Assembly: GCA_963697915.1 (NCBI GenBank)
Contig: OY969103.1
Coordinates: 186,001 to 250,000 of the forward strand
Length of the DNA: 64,000 nt
Origin: VRUE01 sp963697915
Lineage (GTDB): Bacteria > Actinomycetota > Thermoleophilia > Solirubrobacterales > 70-9
Direction: 5' to 3'
Positions 63,414 to 64,000 of this stretch are shown here, piece by piece. Every line of letters begins with the position of its first letter. Position 1 is the stretch's first letter. A program made the translations under genes and the position numbers. The notes beneath the pieces are model-generated. The model worked only from the letters and a program-made list of their open reading frames with translations. It was not told where the DNA came from and made no database searches.

Positions 63414-64000
63414 CTATGCCCGACCCCCGCAGCAGCCTTCTCCGCGCCAGGCCTCGCGGCCCTCCTTGACTGCGACCGCGGCGATCAGCAGGCCGACGAC
63501 CGGGTCGAGCCACCAGACGCCGAGCAGGGCATTGCCGAGCAGGCCGACCAGAAGGGCCGCGGCGAGGTAGGCGCAGAGCATGTTCTGACGACCCTCGCTC
63601 TTCGTCGCCGCCGAGCCGAGCTGGTCGGCCAGCCGTTCCTTGGCGATCCCGAGCAGCGGCATGAAGATCACCGAGCCGAGCGCGAGGGCGATCCCGACCC
63701 AGCTCACCTCGGGATGCTCGGCCCCGAGGAGCGATCGGGTCGACTCGAAGGCCACGTAGGGGGCGAGCAGGAAGAACTGGACCGCCACCAGTTTCCGCGC
63801 CCGCTGCTCGGCGGCGTGGGAGAACATCCGGTGGCCGGTGAAGCGCCAGACGATGATCAGGCTGGCGACACCCTCGATCCCCGAGTCGAGGCCGAAGCCG
63901 ACCAGGGCGATCGAGGACGCGACGATCCCGGCGGTGATCGCCACCGCGCCCTCGATCGTCATCCAGAAGAGCGAGAGCCAGGAGAGCAGGCGGACCCGAC
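63414..64000 (-). CDS. CDF-family cation efflux protein (5' end beyond the window)
   Basis: The frame is open at the right edge; about 195 C-terminal residues are seen. The start RVRLLSWLSLFW then MTIEGAVAITAGI and SIALVGFGLDSGIEGVAS carries the membrane metal-site type motif of cation diffusion facilitators (FxxDS). Further helices IALALGSVIFMPLLGIAKE and AALLVGLLGNALLGVWWLDPVV follow, and the end GCCGG is Cys-rich. There is no long cytoplasmic domain, as in the short CDF subgroup of actinobacteria. Likely substrates are Zn, Co or Fe. The Met at 63962 is internal. Confidence 0.88.
   Translation of the reverse strand, partial: RVRLLSWLSLFWMTIEGAVAITAGIVASSIALVGFGLDSGIEGVASLIIVWRFTGHRMFSHAAEQRARKLVAVQFFLLAPYVAFESTRSLLGAEHPEVSWVGIALALGSVIFMPLLGIAKERLADQLGSAATKSEGRQNMLCAYLAAALLVGLLGNALLGVWWLDPVVGLLIAAVAVKEGREAWRGEGCCGGRA

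Noticed and set aside
1..64000. CRISPR array, insertion sequence or prophage
   Set aside because: No regularly spaced identical repeats, transposase, integrase or phage structural genes were seen on either strand.

Overview
The window is high-GC DNA with dense, often overlapping genes, GTG/ATG starts and almost no intergenic space. The mix of genes (GT1 glycosyltransferase next to a P450, LuxR-type activator, CsoR, DUF7144 and RDD membrane proteins, VKOR/DsbA, and many secreted beta-propeller proteins) points to an actinobacterium, most likely class Thermoleophilia (Solirubrobacterales-like). This placement is inferred from gene content and style, not from a marker gene.

Layout. 0-6.5 kb: the end of a LuxR regulator, a coupled glycosyltransferase-P450 pair, a membrane-anchored pentapeptide-repeat protein, and a second glycosyltransferase broken by a one-base frameshift that overlaps a TetR regulator. 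6.5-20.4 kb: mostly stand-alone metabolic and stress genes (DUF899, GST, ArsR plus SRPBCC pair, haloalkane-dehalogenase-like enzyme, V8/trypsin-like protease, RDD protein, NUDIX, hydrolases, a QueC-like PP-loop protein), with tRNA-Glu and tRNA-Leu. 20.4-28.8 kb: accessory DNA. It has a Fic protein with a 20-bp palindromic operator, small membrane and secreted proteins, and a lower-GC island ending at tRNA-Pro. The island carries an AAA ATPase fused to a TOPRIM/DUF4435-like domain, divergent from an unknown gene with a possible HEPN-like end; this is the best candidate for an undescribed defence system.

29-37.6 kb: tRNA-Gly, a PQQ-type propeller lipoprotein, an acyl-CoA carboxylase subunit, an RTX-repeat protein, and a copper module (CopA, a His-rich partner, CsoR and a CsoR-type operator). 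37.6-44.6 kb: a translationally coupled operon, pstS-pstC-pstA-pstB followed by four envelope genes (lipoprotein, two zinc-ribbon proteins, a Pro-rich membrane protein), and divergent from it a receiver-less PhoB-type DNA-binding protein. Between the two are 11-bp repeats that look like actinobacterial PHO boxes.

44.6-59.4 kb: a block of exported proteins. One operon couples an FtsH-type protease to a propeller protein, a 1471-residue propeller/degenerate-phosphoesterase membrane protein and a small secreted protein. A large PstS-like protein has its own PHO-box-like repeats, and a second operon encodes two more propeller proteins. 59.5-64 kb: a thiol-redox module (VKOR, DsbA-like protein, thioredoxin-fold lipoprotein), small membrane proteins, an ICMT-type methyltransferase, and the end of a CDF cation transporter cut by the window edge.

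The phosphate genes and the large secreted block may form one phosphate-responsive envelope programme: both PstS-type genes carry the same 11-bp repeat pattern. This is inference. No CRISPR array, insertion sequence, integrase or replication origin was recognised.
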